DNA of 64,000 nucleotides from Cinclus cinclus (taxonomy: Eukaryota; Chordata; Aves; Passeriformes; Cinclidae). Numbering within the stretch: the stretch's first letter is position 1; every line of letters begins with the position of its first letter. Shown one piece after another: positions 11,956 to 24,400 of this stretch. Under the pieces are notes generated by a model. The model ran no database searches. It had not been told where the DNA came from and was given only the letters and a program-made list of their open reading frames with translations. Where the stretch lies: assembly GCF_963662255.1 (NCBI RefSeq), contig NC_085050.1, positions 4,597,194 through 4,661,193 on the forward strand, written 5' to 3'. The position numbers were made by a program, and so were the translations under genes.

Positions 11956-12905
11956 GGACAAGAGAGTTCAGCCACCTTTAAATATTTCTGTGCTTCCTAC
12001 CAGGGGGCCAGAGAATACACTTAGTGCTATTTTATTTACTATTGTAAAAATAACTCCAAGAATTATGCTGCTGTGCCATGCAGTCATTCTACAGGCAAAT
12101 TAATAAATCTTTCACTATTCCAATTTCTTCTCTGTAAAGTTAATGTCATGGTAGTGCTATTTTTATAAAATCTGTTACAGGGTGCTGGGGAAGTGATTTT
12201 TCCTTTGCAAGAGTGAATTTTCAGGGTGTATAGAAGGTGACAGCTAAGCATGAGATTATCATGACCCCAGGCCAGTGTGTATTTTATTACATGCAGAAGT
12301 CGTGTTCTTGTGCTGCCGTCTCTATCAGCAAGAGAATTTTGTTCAGCTGTTCTATTTGTGCAGTTTCTACACAGTGGTTCTCATCTCAGGTGAAGACCCT
12401 AGATAAGGCTTCAATGTGAAGAAAAAGAAAAAAGTATAAACATTATTGGCAGGAGGTTCCCATTGGGGCAAATTTTCTCCCACCTTATGGCGGCAGAAGG
12501 AAACTGCTGAAGATTTGCTCATTGCTTTCTACAAAACTGCACTAAAATAGATCCTTTGCTTCAGGTACTCCTTCCCTATGGAGCATGGGTGTGCCAAGGG
12601 GTCCACATTGTTCAGATAAATGTTTCTGCCTGCTCAGAGGGTGTATAGGTAGTTTAGAAGAAATCAAGGGCTTGTTGTTAGTATCAGAAAACTGGGCATA
12701 TGCTGAGCTCACAAACTATCACTGGCAGAGTTTGAATTAGGCATGAGCTCAAAGCATTAAATCCTGATGCTGAACAGAAGCCTGTGAGCATTAGAGAGAA
12801 CTGAGATTTGTTTTTGGTTTTTTTTCTGGGGTCTTCTGTAAAGTAGAAATTGAGGTATCAGTCCCAATTATTTACAGACTCAGCTCACATACTTAATTTT
12901 TACAC

Positions 12906-12928
12906 TACTGTAAAGTTACTTTACAGTA
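12906..12928. repeat. Perfect 11-bp-arm palindrome with a 1-nt centre
   Basis: TACTGTAAAGT (12906-12916) faces ACTTTACAGTA (12918-12928) around a single T. AT-rich palindromes of this size occur occasionally by chance, and no element boundary is visible here. Confidence 0.88.
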
Positions 12929-14540
12929 TCCACCACATTTTCACCATGACTGGAAAGGACAATAATAATAGAGGGGAAGCTACAATTTTTCATCTCTCCT
13001 AATGTTTGTCATCACAGAGCATATATGAGGTCTCTGTCTAGAGCACAAAGTGATATTTCCTATAGTAATGTATAATTCTGTACATCTCTTTCTTATGGTG
13101 TGAATTCTATGATTTCTGTTGTGCAATGATTTGAAAGCAGCCTTAATTTCCTTTCATTCACAGGTATTTGTTAAATTTCAGATGCTCTCTATATTTCTCC
13201 ATCTCTGCTAAAGAATAGCCTAAGATTAAACAGAAGGATGTTAGCTTTGATTCTATCATGTTGATATTAAATTTCTACTTATAAAAAGAAAGATTAATTT
13301 GCCTCTTTTTTGGTACTTTTAAATGAATGAACAGACAAAGCAAGATAGTATCTATGCTGAGATGATGTAACTATTAAACCCAACCTAGAAGCTTTTCTGA
13401 AATTCAGTTTTTCCTTGAGTACAAGAAAACATTTTAGCTAATATGATCATCCTGAATAAAACTAATTCTATTCTTATTTGCTGTCCTATGCCATGTGTGA
13501 ATATTTGCCTTTTCCTGTAATTATGAGACATAAAAAAACCGTAAAGGTTGGATTAGTAACTAAGCTACTGGAACCAAATGTGCATTTTCATATGTAAATG
13601 TAAATAGGTATTGATCTATCACCCTCAATCACCAGAAACACTGAGAGCCTAGAATGGCAAAAGGGCATTTCAAGACTTCTGTGTCTTTCAGACTGTAATT
13701 TTTATCTCATACAGGTAATTTTTAAAAATCCAATTGCTTTCTCTAACTTCCTTAGAAACTTAGGGAAGTTGCTGCTTGTTGTTTCAATGTTCAGCTGCAC
13801 AATTACAGAAAACTGACAAAGGCAATAATTTTTTTATTTTTTTTTTTCGGATTTAGGCCCTTATATTTGTGAGTTCCTCAGAATAACCTCAGAACTTTCA
13901 GGTATTCCGTAAGTTTTGAAGGTTCCTAGAATTTAAGGCATTGCAATTTCTCCCTCAAAATCTGATGTTTTGTAATATGGAGGGAATAAACAGGATCAGG
14001 CAACTTAACTTTGTGAATCCATTACAGGAGCATATCCCAAATCCATATGCATTTAAAAACCTTGTTCTTCACTTCCTCATGGCATAAACATTTGTAGGTA
14101 TATTTGTTTTAATGTGGTGTGACTATAAATTATCAGTGTTATGATTGAAGCTGGAACATTTTCAACAGCACAGAAATTTTCTGAGTCAGTATAGGCCAGA
14201 TGAGTGTGTGAGATCTTTCAGACAGATCCAATATAATTACTGATTACTATTTTCAAGATCACCAGGACTTCTGTGATCCATTACCATGTTTTTCTGTGAT
14301 GGAAGGTTGAGAGAATACAGTGGTCTTTTTCAAGGAAAAAAAAAAACCAAAAAACAACAGAGTGAAGGAATGCAATCTTCAAGTGCTCAGATTGCTTTTT
14401 GTAAAGATCAATAAAAATACCTACTCACTACACTAAAACAAGTACAAGTGAGCTTCAGCTTCTGCCTCAAGATTAACAGATATTAAATACCAGGTGAGTC
14501 TGTGCAAAGTTATTGCAGCATTCTTAACTGGAGTTTGAAA

Positions 14541-14623
14541 GCAAACAAACAAACAAAAAAGATCAAGAAAAAAACAAAACAAAAAAACAACCAAAAAAAA
14601 CCACCCCAAAAACAACAAAAAAC
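14541..14623. repeat. A-rich (AAAC)n-like low-complexity tract
   Basis: About 80 nt of CAAA and AAAAAC units with CCA interruptions. The Lys-rich plus ORF and the Phe-rich minus ORFs across it are artefacts. No retroposon body is recognisable upstream. Confidence 0.87.
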
Positions 14624-16323
14624 ATTTAGAGAAACATTTGTCAGTGAAGATTTAGGTGTTGTTGGTGCTGTTCGGTGGAGGGAGCTGACTTCTAATGTGC
14701 CCTCATGTCTATTCACAGTTCTTTTGTGCAGATCATGAGTTTTTCTCTATTACATTGACTCTATTAATTCATAAAGTTGAACTAAAATAGAAATTTTAGA
14801 TATACGTAAGGTAAATGTGGCAGCAGATGAGCATTCAACTGTGGTGATAAAGGTAACAAACAATGAAAAGGTAGGAAACATACACTGGAACCTACTTAGA
14901 GTGAACCTCAGATCATTACAGAAAAATGTTTTGTAGTCTTTAGAAGTAATTCTTTGTGTAGCTGAAACTGAACAAACAAAACATAAAGACATTTAGAGAA
15001 GGTCTAGAAACCAAATTTGAAACTATAATAATATCACCACTTGTGTTCCTGGCTTAGCCTTTTGCAGCACTGTTCCCTCTCCATTATCTCATCTCAAAAA
15101 CGTATAACACAAATGGAAGGGATCCAAAGAAGCCTGATGGAGTTCTTGAGGGCATAGGAAGAATGCTCAGTTTTAAGGTGATTAATAGAGGATGTTGGAG
15201 AACCGTGCAGGGTAATGAATGTCACAGAGAAGGTAAATTAAGAAGTCCTACTTCACTTTTCCTTCTAATAAAGCCCAAGGGTATGTGTTTAAATAGAAAA
15301 GAAATTAGTATGAAACCAATGACATGAACATGAGTTCTTGCATGTGATATAATCACAGTGCTGAGCTCATTGATATAGTACTTAATGGAGGATCAAGCCC
15401 TAGAATTGTTGATTTACAAAACTAGTCTGTTTTTTGCTAAAGGCAATGTCTACAGTACCAAAAGATAGGCAATTAAATTATTTGGATTTGCCAAAATTCA
15501 GGCAAAAGGAAAAAAAATCAATAGTTAGGTGTCTAATTGTTCAGTATCATGTACTTTTGAGTCCAAGGCAAAGAGGTTTTGCCACTGATGATTTCTGTAT
15601 CTAGTGCATGATGGATCTCACCTGGTTTCATTTTTCTAAAAGTTTCTAGAAGTTTCTACTCAAAGCCAAACATCCTAATTGCCCTCTGTGGTTACTGGCT
15701 GGAAGCAACTCCAGTGTTAGGCTGTTCAATCTCTTCCCTCAACAGTGGCTGAAACTTAGATAAATTAAACTGTATTGAGTTACACTTAGGCCTGAATGAC
15801 ATGATAATATCAAAAGTAACCAGTTTGCTCAGTCCTAACAGCCCTGAAATTAGTCCGTTGTATACCTGACCTTCTCTGGATGATTCCGAAGTAACAGCAA
15901 AGTTGTCTGCAGCCAGAATTTCTTTGAGAAAACCTATTTTGCTACCCGGCAGTAAAAAATATGCTCTTCAGATGATGTGACTAGCAACTGGAAGCATTAT
16001 TCAGAGAAGAGGATCTTACAGAACATAAAAAAAAAATAAAAACTGCAGAGCCAGCTGCTGAAAGTGTCCACTTTGGAAACAAAAGTGGAAGAAAAGCATT
16101 GGACATTTCCCAAATTGGGTTGTTCTGCTTGTAAAACTACATTTTTCAGCTTAAAGGCATTCTTTTGTAACTCTGCCTCTTCAGATGATTGAAAATGAAA
16201 TATTCAGCAGATTTCCACTACAATCTTGTAATGCATATTTCAGAAATATTACAACCCACTTTTTGAAGGATGAAGAAAAAGCACCTGAATGTGTACTGAA
16301 GTCTGCAGTTTGTAAACTCTTAC

Positions 16324-16379
16324 TTCCTGAAGTTTTGGTCTCTTTTCTATGTCACTGCTAGTTATATCACCACCATCTA
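16324..16379 (-). other. Exon-like segment, 56 nt, low confidence
   Basis: On the minus strand a 'tttgctattgatcag' acceptor precedes a 56-nt segment that ends CAGGAA before a GTAAGAG donor. One frame is open (start phase 1, end phase 0): DGGDITSSDIEKRPKLQE. There is no family match. Its start phase does not fit the end phase (2) of the upstream candidate at 17001-17146, so the two do not join directly. Confidence 0.08.
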
Positions 16380-17000
16380 CTGATCAATAGCAAACAAAGA
16401 ATTCCAGGATGACAGCATTATCTGTTATGAAGCTTCCCTGGTGTGTCACACTACAAGAGAGTCCTTATTAGTCCTAACATCAAACAGTAATAAATTGGAC
16501 TGAAGAGGCTTCTGTGCTCATTTTTCCAATGCCACGTGTCTGCCTCATGTTTCATTGCATGGGTTTTCTTTGCTGAAAGGGAGTTCAAACATATATTTGC
16601 TTCAGCTGGAAAAGGGGAAAATACTTTACTTTTTCACACTTTAAATGTAATTTCTCATCTCAAACATAGGCACCTGTAAAAGGTAGGTTATCTGACACTG
16701 AATATTTTAGGAAGGGGGGAATTACCCTGTAGGAATGTCTGTGTCATCTTTGAACACAAAAACAACATATATGGCCCAAGATTTATTACCTTTATTGTCT
16801 GCATGTCTAGTGAAGAGATTTCAACCTCAACAATAATGTACTTGAAGTCACTGAGAAATTTGTTGGTGTTCCTGATGACATTGGCTTCAACTGGGGAATG
16901 AGTACGGTCTTAGAGAGTGACAATTTTTACACTTCCAAGGAGGCCAGACAATCTCAAATGGTCAATTCTGTGCCACACAGAAAATATTCTCTGTACTTAC

Positions 17001-17146
17001 AGAGATGCTGGCAGGTCTGTCCTGATGTGTGCATGAGAACAGTTGAGGTCACGATGTTTATTTCCTTCTCTCTGTAGCACCACAGTTTTAGGCTGTTTTT
17101 GCTTTATATTGCCAACAGCTGCGATGGTGGTAGCAATGTGAACCAT
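17001..17146 (-). other. Exon-like segment, 146 nt, unknown product
   Basis: On the minus strand 'gtatttctttctatcag' is a strong pyrimidine-rich acceptor and CTCT/GTAAGTAC a strong donor. One frame is open for 48 codons, starting with the Met codon directly after the acceptor and ending in phase 2. The peptide begins MVHIATTIAAVGNIKQKQ and ends SHAHIRTDLPAS. The other two frames carry stops. I recognise no family. The frame is also open upstream of the acceptor, so openness alone does not mark an exon boundary. Confidence 0.17.
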
Positions 17147-17678
17147 CTGATAGAAAGAAATACAGTATTTGCTTAGGCAAAGGAGGGAGTTCAAGCCATT
17201 TCTTCCTATTCATTGGTGTATTATAGCAAGTCCCATGGACTGACATCGTGCCTTTTGAAATGCAACCTGTTTCATAAGCCCTCTTTGCAAAGAGGTCTCT
17301 GCAAGAAGTTTTGGCATGGAAAAAAGGGTTCTAATCTATTTATTCCACTCTTTCTTTTGGTTGTCTTTAAGTGACCTCCTACTGAGTGGCCTCTGAATTG
17401 ATAAATTGAGTTAACTGATCTATAAAAGCAATAAAATTATTGATTCTGCATTGTTAGACTTTGTCAGTGAACTGAAAAAAGCTCCACATTGAAATTGATT
17501 CAATGTTATCAATAAAAATTCTACACATTAAAAAGTTTCTATAGTACAGCATTTCTCAAAAAAAATAATGTTCTAATGATAGGCTTATATATATCTCTAG
17601 AAATGAACAATTCTGTTTGGAAAACAGGCTTTGAGCAGCAACCAGCAAATAAAGCATTGATACATCTGTTATCAAGTT

Positions 17679-17702
17679 AAAAAAAAAAGAAAAAAAAGAA
17701 GA
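17679..17702. repeat. A-rich run
   Basis: A-rich run with isolated G, about 60 nt before the start of recognisable CR1 sequence. Confidence 0.85.
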
Positions 17703-17759
17703 TTTAAAAAATTAGTAGGCTATTCTGAGACTGCAGCAAGTCACTTCCATTCCACATTT

Positions 17760-18433
17760 CAAGAATGGGTCCCAGGAAAAACTCATCAAGTTCCACATGG
17801 TCAGTGCAAGGTCCAGTGCCAGAGTGGGAGCATTCCCCAGCATCAGCAAAGAGTGGGTGACGTAACTGAGAGCAGCCCTGCCAAGAAGGACCTGGTGGTA
17901 GAGGTGAATGAAAATTGGACATAAGCTGCTCTGGTGGGATTCTGCCTGGAGCACTGTGTCCAGCTCTGGGGACTCCAACAGCAGAAGAACATTGCCCTGG
18001 TTGAGCGGACCCAAAAATGCTCTGGGGGCTGGAACCCCTCTCCAGGTGTGAAGACTGAGAGACTGAACTGTTCAGTCTGGGGAACAGAAGGCTCTGGGGA
18101 CACCTCAGAGCAGGGTTTTGGTGCCTAATCAAGATTTAAGAAGTCAAGAGGACCTTTTTACCAGGGTCTCTAACAATAGGAAAGTGACGATTGTTTCAAA
18201 CTTCAAAGAGGAAAATTTAGATTCGACCTAAGGAAGAAATTCTTTACTCTGAGGGTAGTGAGACACTGGAACACATTTTATGTAAAAATTGTTCATGGCC
18301 CATCCCAGGATCTGTCACTTTGGATAGGACTTGGAGCAAACTCTTTGACTGAAAGATTTCCCTGTCTGTAGCAGGGGGGCTGGACTAGATGAGTTTTAAA
18401 GGTCCCTTCAATCTTAAACCATTCTATGGAATT
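17760..18433 (+). mobile_element. CR1 LINE, 3' portion including 3' end
   Basis: Plus-strand CR1 copy, 5'-truncated. It runs from the late reverse transcriptase region ('actcatcaagttccacatgg', 'attccccagcatcag') through 'cactgtgtccagctctgggg', 'ctgttcagtctggggaacag' and 'aggaagaaattctttactct' to the typical end 'ctggactagatga...aggtcccttc...cattctatgg'. A small internal deletion joins two parts near 17925. The many substitutions and stop codons make it dead. The short ORFs on both strands at 17704-18132 are random frames within this element. Confidence 0.93.
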
Positions 18434-20774
18434 CAGTCCTGAATTAGTTCGAACCATGTTTGGAAAAAAATAAAATAAGCAACCTGTCAATTTTATGATA
18501 AAATTCTACCTTCTAATAGAAAAAAAAACTTGATGGTGCCAATCTCTGGTTGCTGGACAAAAACTGTTTCCTACATTTCATGGTGTCTGGGCAGATTATT
18601 TTCCAACCCAGAGTCCTTTCGATCTGCTTTTCAGTGGGTATGTTAAACATCTGTGTGAATAATATATCTGTATTGATGAAGTCTCATAAATACAAATGTA
18701 TTTTGTACTGCAGTGTAAAATATTTCAATGAGAGGTTTAACATTTCATATTCTCCAGAAAATATATTGGCCAAAGACACTTATGGAAGTGATGGAAGAAA
18801 AAGAAAGAAATAGAGGAAGACGAAATTTTCATGATACAAGACTGGTTAATGGAAAATAAAGGGACTTTTTTCTTAAGCTTTGTACTAACAGAGTTATCCA
18901 GGATATTTTATCATTCGTAGGAACTGCTTGTATGCCTTTTCCTATTACCACTTGCTGTTTATTCTGTTTCCCAATGTCAATACTGTGCTGTGCCAGCCTT
19001 TTTTTTTCTTCTTTTTTCCATATTTTGGGATTCTTCTGATCTTTGGCAATTTTATCTCAATGCTTTTCAGTTCTCTTAGAATAAGAGTCTAGCCATTGTC
19101 AGAGCAGCTGGTTTTGTAGGCTTTGTTTTGTTTTTATGTTGTTTCCTTTCTTGCAACCCCAGTGACAAATTGTGTTGCCCTTTCCTGTGATTCCGCTCCT
19201 GGCACTATATCAGCTTCCAAGTAACGGGGATTTCTGGGATATCTGACACCCTGATGAAGGACATTCACCAGGATGCACAGAACGTAACTCATCCTATACA
19301 AAAATAAGGACACACAGCTCACTGTAGTCGTTTACTTGGATCACTTTAACCCATCCAGCAGCTTGAATCATGTGCTCAGAGTGGAGACATCAAGATGAAC
19401 AGCCAAAAATGCAAAACCAAAATAGAGTGGAAATGTCAATCCCATGGCAGTTATCTCACTCAACACCGTGTATCATGCTGCAGGTGCAGGTTCAGAAACC
19501 CACTTTGTGCAGTTGTGAGTGAACAATTTATCATCTCCTCTTTGAGCTCAGGCAGCACTGGAACCTGAACTTCATTCATCCAGGTCTGAGTGCTCTGAGT
19601 ACATGGACATGAAAACAGTCTCTTAGCAACCCTCACAGAGCAAATCCCTTTGCTGTTTGAAGCAGCAGCTCTGTGAACATGTGGCTGATTTCATGACTGG
19701 TGTATTTTCTCTGCTGCATACAAAGACATTCATGGTATAGAGCCAGATGTTTTTAGAAAAGGGGTCAGCATTTTGTCTCAGATTTGGTGTCTTAGTGATA
19801 GGAGCACATCACTGAGAACTCTCAACACCACTGTGCAGTGGGACCTTTTCCTAACCCTCTACATGGATTTTTCTGGGCTTAGAACAATTTAGTCGACTCA
19901 AGGAAATTGCTACATCAAAAATCTTTTTGATCTCTCAGCCATGGGATCCCCATCTGGGAATCTCCTAATTCTCCTTCACTGTGCCAAGAAACCTGGGTTC
20001 TCACACTGTGAAAAGGTAGTTTTCTGCAGAGGCCTCCTCTGGAGTGATCAACTCCAGGTGGCAATGTATTCTCTATTTTATCAATAAAGGAATTGGAGGA
20101 AATATCTTTTTAATGTATCTTTTTTGGTTTATTTATATTTTTTGTATTCATTTACTGAAATAGATCTACAAAATACAAGCTCTGACTGATCTTTGAGCCC
20201 TTAAATGCCTCACAAATCCCCTCCACTTGCCTCCCACCTTTGGTCTTTGATTTTTAACATAATCTCTAGATGGTGTGCAACAATCTAAATCCCACAAGAA
20301 CAGAGAAAAAAAATAGGAGTATAACGTCTGCTTTGTGTTTATCACAGCCCATCAACAGATCAAGAACTTGATTTCAAGCTTTACATAGCGCCAGGGTAAT
20401 TTTGGGGCTTGGTGATGTTGAGTACTCAGTACTCCATATGAAACAGCTGTTTGGGATGCATTCCTTTCACTACATCTTTCCACTGAGATATTTAAATTTA
20501 TGGTGATTTGCATTTAATCAGCTATGCTGATATTTGAGTATATGAGTTTCCTGCTCTTCCATACTGTCTGAATAACATTAAGTTTACTACAGATTTAGAG
20601 AATCTGGATAATTAAATCGTTCATATTGCCAAATTAAAACAACAACAAAACAGCCTACCATAAAAAATATAATGCTACAACACCAACCAAACCAGACAGA
20701 AATTATTTTCAGATATTAGTCATAGATAGATATAGTTGTAAATAGATGTAAAAACACGTCAAAACCTTAAAAAA

Positions 20775-20786
20775 GAAAGTGAAAGT
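20775..20786 (+). promoter_or_regulatory. IRF/ISRE-like motif
   Basis: GAAAGTGAAAGT matches the tandem GAAA spacing of interferon regulatory factor sites, and it overlaps a short palindrome (GAAAGTTACTTTC, 20781-20793). No gene start is visible nearby, and one such match in 64 kb can be chance. Confidence 0.15.
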
Positions 20787-22964
20787 TACTTTCAAAGTCC
20801 CAGTGAATTCTTTTCAAAGAAAATAGTGTTTAAATTTTATTGAGAAATCACTTACATACATATGTGATACTTTTCATATTTTTTGCATAATCAGAGCTCT
20901 TAAAAATTTAATCAAACCACCACCTTCCTCAAAAAATCACCATAAAAGTATGCAAATTTTAAAACACAATCATCTGTCAAAAGCACTTGAGCACTTCCAA
21001 ATCCATAATAAGAAATTGTTCAAAAATTTCTAAGGATGCTCCAATTAACACAATTATTCAGCAAGTGAATGAATAAGAAATGCCCCATTTTAGGAAACTA
21101 AAAGCAGTATCAGTACACTGTTCTTGAAAATATATATCTTTTGATCTCTGCCATATTTTGATGGTATGTGTCCATCCCATGTGCTTTAAGGTCCTTCACT
21201 GCAGCCAAGTTACATATATTGAAGGATTTAAATTGTCTTCTCTAGCTTGAATTCCTGCAGTCATAAATCAGTCCTGACTCCACAAACTCAGTGCTTTTCA
21301 ACTAAAGACAAATTTTACACTGGGCACTTGTTGTCAATAAAAATATAGGCAATGGTTAGTCCTGCTTAAAAGGCTCAAATATGTCAACCTGCAGTTTCTG
21401 GGGATGACAGCCAATTTCACCCCTGTTTTAACCATTGCAGGTAATCACTAAGGCACAAATGAGCTATAGAGAGCTGTGATCCCACCCAGTGCAGGGATTG
21501 TCAAAGCAAAAATGACTGATAGTCACTGCTGGGGAGAGCATTCAGCTCTTTCCACTCCCTGGGGATAACCAGGTTGTACCTTTGATGGTTTGATAATTCT
21601 ACACTGCTTCACCTCACTGTGAAAAGCTCTTCAACAAGTGTCAGCTTCACAGAGGAGCAGATTTTTGTCACTGTTTTCAGGGTCTCATTCAACAAAGACA
21701 GATACTGAAGGAAAATTTCCTAGGGGACAAATTATTTGTCCGTTCTAAATTTTGTCTTTTTATATTTGTTTTCCGTGTCCAACAAAATCTGTGTGTTCTC
21801 TTTATCATTAAAGAGCAATAGAAGGATGAGGGGCCATTGCTCTGCCTAAAGCTTTACCTAAATACTGGTTTGAGAAGCTTTTTATGTTTGCTTTTCATAT
21901 GGCAAGGATATGGTATGTGATACCTAACATTTGCTTTTTTTTCTGACAGACTTTAAGTGAACTTGGATGTGTTACATGTAAACTAGAATTAATTGATCAA
22001 AACTGTCAGATCCACATAAAAATCAGTAAGAAATAAACTTAGTTACAGGGGTATAATTAAAAATTACATGCTATGACCTACATAATATATATTAGCTGCC
22101 AAGTAAATTACAACTAACATGAAGACACTCCTTGGGAAACTGGAAATCGGCCATTAAGAGTAAAACTGAAGGTACAAACATTTAATGGGCAAGGAAAATA
22201 TTATATACCCCCAAATATATTCAGTGCAAATAATTGCTTAATCTTATTTTCTCTTTCCTTGAGAATGAGAGGCAAATCTCCTGCTGCATGAGAAAATGAA
22301 GGAAATGAATTGTAGAGAAATACTAAATAACTTGGAGCTACCTTATGGAGAAATCTGTATGCTGAGTAAAGGGATTTTGCCTCTGTCAACTGCAGGGACC
22401 CACCTTAGTTTCTAACATAGTATAAAAATGTTCTAATTTCCACAGTACATGGCTGCTGTGTTATCAGCAGCATTATCAGAGCACCAGAGAAAAAACTTTG
22501 GTGTGTCATGAGGCATTTGAATCAGCTGAATATTTTATATATGTAAATAAATGCGTGGCTGTTAAAAAAAAAAAGAGTCTAAAATGCATTTTTTAATAGG
22601 CCCATATAATTCTGTGTTTTTAAGCTTCAAACCAATACATACGCATTTTATCTGATGATAAAGTTAATTGAAACATTATTTTGTTAACAGTCACTATATT
22701 AATGTGACAGCACATTACAAGAGTTGCAGAATATTATGTACAGATATTGCCACCTTGTTAGCAGGTTTGAGGGTAGGATGTGATGTTAGTTACTCTGCTC
22801 TGCACCTGGCTGCACACCTCGCCCTGATTTAAACTCTCCTGAACTGCTGCCCAGACTTGAGCCAGAATTTTGCATATTAAAATCTGCATCAATCTTACAA
22901 ATACCGACAGCACAGCAATACTTTTGTTGTACTTTGCACAAGTGGAATCATTCACACAGGTCCT

Positions 22965-23140
22965 GCGAGGCTTGGGCACGGGGAGAAGCCCATTTAACAA
23001 TGATCGTGTTCAGCGTGTTTGCTCCGCTTCTGCGTCCTTGCTAGTCCTGCTGTGGTGGCACGGAGAGGATGGGCTGGGAGTTATCCAGCTGCCTGCTAAA
23101 GGCTGCCTCATTCTGCACAGGCAAGGCTCAATGGCTGCGT
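22965..23140. other. Local CpG cluster
   Basis: At least eight CG dinucleotides fall in about 175 nt ('ctgcgagg', 'cacgggg', 'atcgtg', 'agcgtg', 'ctccgc', 'ctgcgtc', 'cacgga', 'ctgcgtca') in a window that is otherwise almost free of CpG. It is far too small for a CpG island. It could be a small unmethylated regulatory element or a less decayed piece of sequence. Confidence 0.4.
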
Positions 23141-24344
23141 CAGGAACAAGCTGAGCCAGCTCCCTGCTCCTCCTTGGAGCAAGCACAGGGTTATATCTGG
23201 TTATATACAGCAGCTCACCTTAGAACCCTCAGAGAGAGCTGCTCAGGAGCTGGGAATGGCCCAGGGTTTCAAATGGCAGTCCCCAGCTGGGAGCTCACCA
23301 GCTCTGTCCTACACAAAATGATTATTTCACTGACTTCTGAGTCAAATCCCGGCTCTATGCTCCTGCAACTGTAGCAGCAGCAGCCAATTTTGTCTAGGAA
23401 AATGGAATTCCAGGTCTTTTTGACTGTCACATTCTCATGCTCCAGATCTAGTGTTAGAAATCCTGGCTGTCACAGTTATCTCAACTTCCCTCTTTTACAT
23501 TATTAAAATTTAGCAGTATATCACTCTGAATTCATCAGATTTATTCAGAACTCGACAAAGACTCACCAGATTCTCAGCAAATGTATCCTTCCCTGCCCGA
23601 AAGTGACATACCTGCTGTACATGGATCTACACCACTAGAACTTAAAATTTTACTTTCCTTCTGTTCACCTTGAACATGAAATAAGCCTACAGACTGTTGA
23701 AAGAGAGAGAGAAAACTCTATAGATTTACCAGAATCTTCTAAAACTGAGAACTAATCCAATCATGTGTTATTTTCTCTCCATGTAATTTATTTAAATTAA
23801 TTTAACTAATCTTTGCCTAATTTAAGGACTGAAAACAGATGAAAGGCAGTAAGAATTAATCTCTTCCTAGAAATGGTTTTGTGTGCCTATGCAAGCGGTG
23901 ATGAGTATTCTTTCCTACCATGAATATTCATAAGACCTGACTGTAAAGCAAATGTAAAATGGCTTTAGAAAACAGAGACTAAGATGTAGAATTTTAACAT
24001 TCCATGTCTAAATTATTTCCTTATTCCTGACAGCTGATCTGTCCACAAAGAATATGAATGGAAGAAGCACTTACTGTATTAACACAGAGGGAAAACACTG
24101 TTCTAGGAGGAAGATCTGACTTTAGTGAGGTACAAACGGAAGCACCCTTGTCATCTGAAGTTTCCTTCCATAAAATAAACAATGTCAGCTCAAATTAGAG
24201 CTGGATTGTCACAAGGGTTCAGTTTTGCTCACTGCTGAACATCACGTTGGCTGCCCAGCTTCCTGCTGAACTCCCAGCCTTGAATGAGCCCCTGAGGGTC
24301 CCCTTGGGGAGTACAGTCAGTCACCCCAGCTAAAGAATCCTTCG

Positions 24345-24400
24345 ATGATAATAATGATAGTAACAATAATAATAAAATAGTAATAATAATAATAATAATA
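24345..24400. repeat. (AAT)n trinucleotide microsatellite
   Basis: About 56 nt of GATAATAATGAT followed by interrupted then pure TAA/AAT units. Confidence 0.92.

Larger units (their letters stand above)
11956..17759. other. Non-coding stretch, no gene recognised
   Basis: No gene or clear dispersed repeat. It contains a 23-nt palindrome at 12906-12928, an A-rich tract at 14541-14623, a three-unit heat-shock-element-like motif at 15643-15657, exon-like minus-strand segments at 16324-16379 and 17001-17146, and an A-rich run at 17679-17702. The longest ORFs are under 85 codons, with no motif. Confidence 0.6.

Noticed and set aside
11378..11961. Overlapping minus-strand ORFs with repeated SIHP peptides
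   Set aside because: They translate the GGAT microsatellite in several frames and run on into CR1 sequence in the antisense direction.
15575..15700. Strong minus-strand donor AACCAG/GTGAGATC
   Set aside because: All three frames upstream of it contain stops before any reasonable acceptor.
17704..18132. Five overlapping ORFs of 64-142 codons on both strands
   Set aside because: They lie within the CR1 copy at 17760-18433, and none is in the element's own reading frame over its full length.
23294..23363. Minus-strand segment between a CTACAG acceptor and a GAGCTG/GTGAGC donor
   Set aside because: One frame is open, but the acceptor tract is a CTG repeat rather than a pyrimidine run and no partner exon fits.
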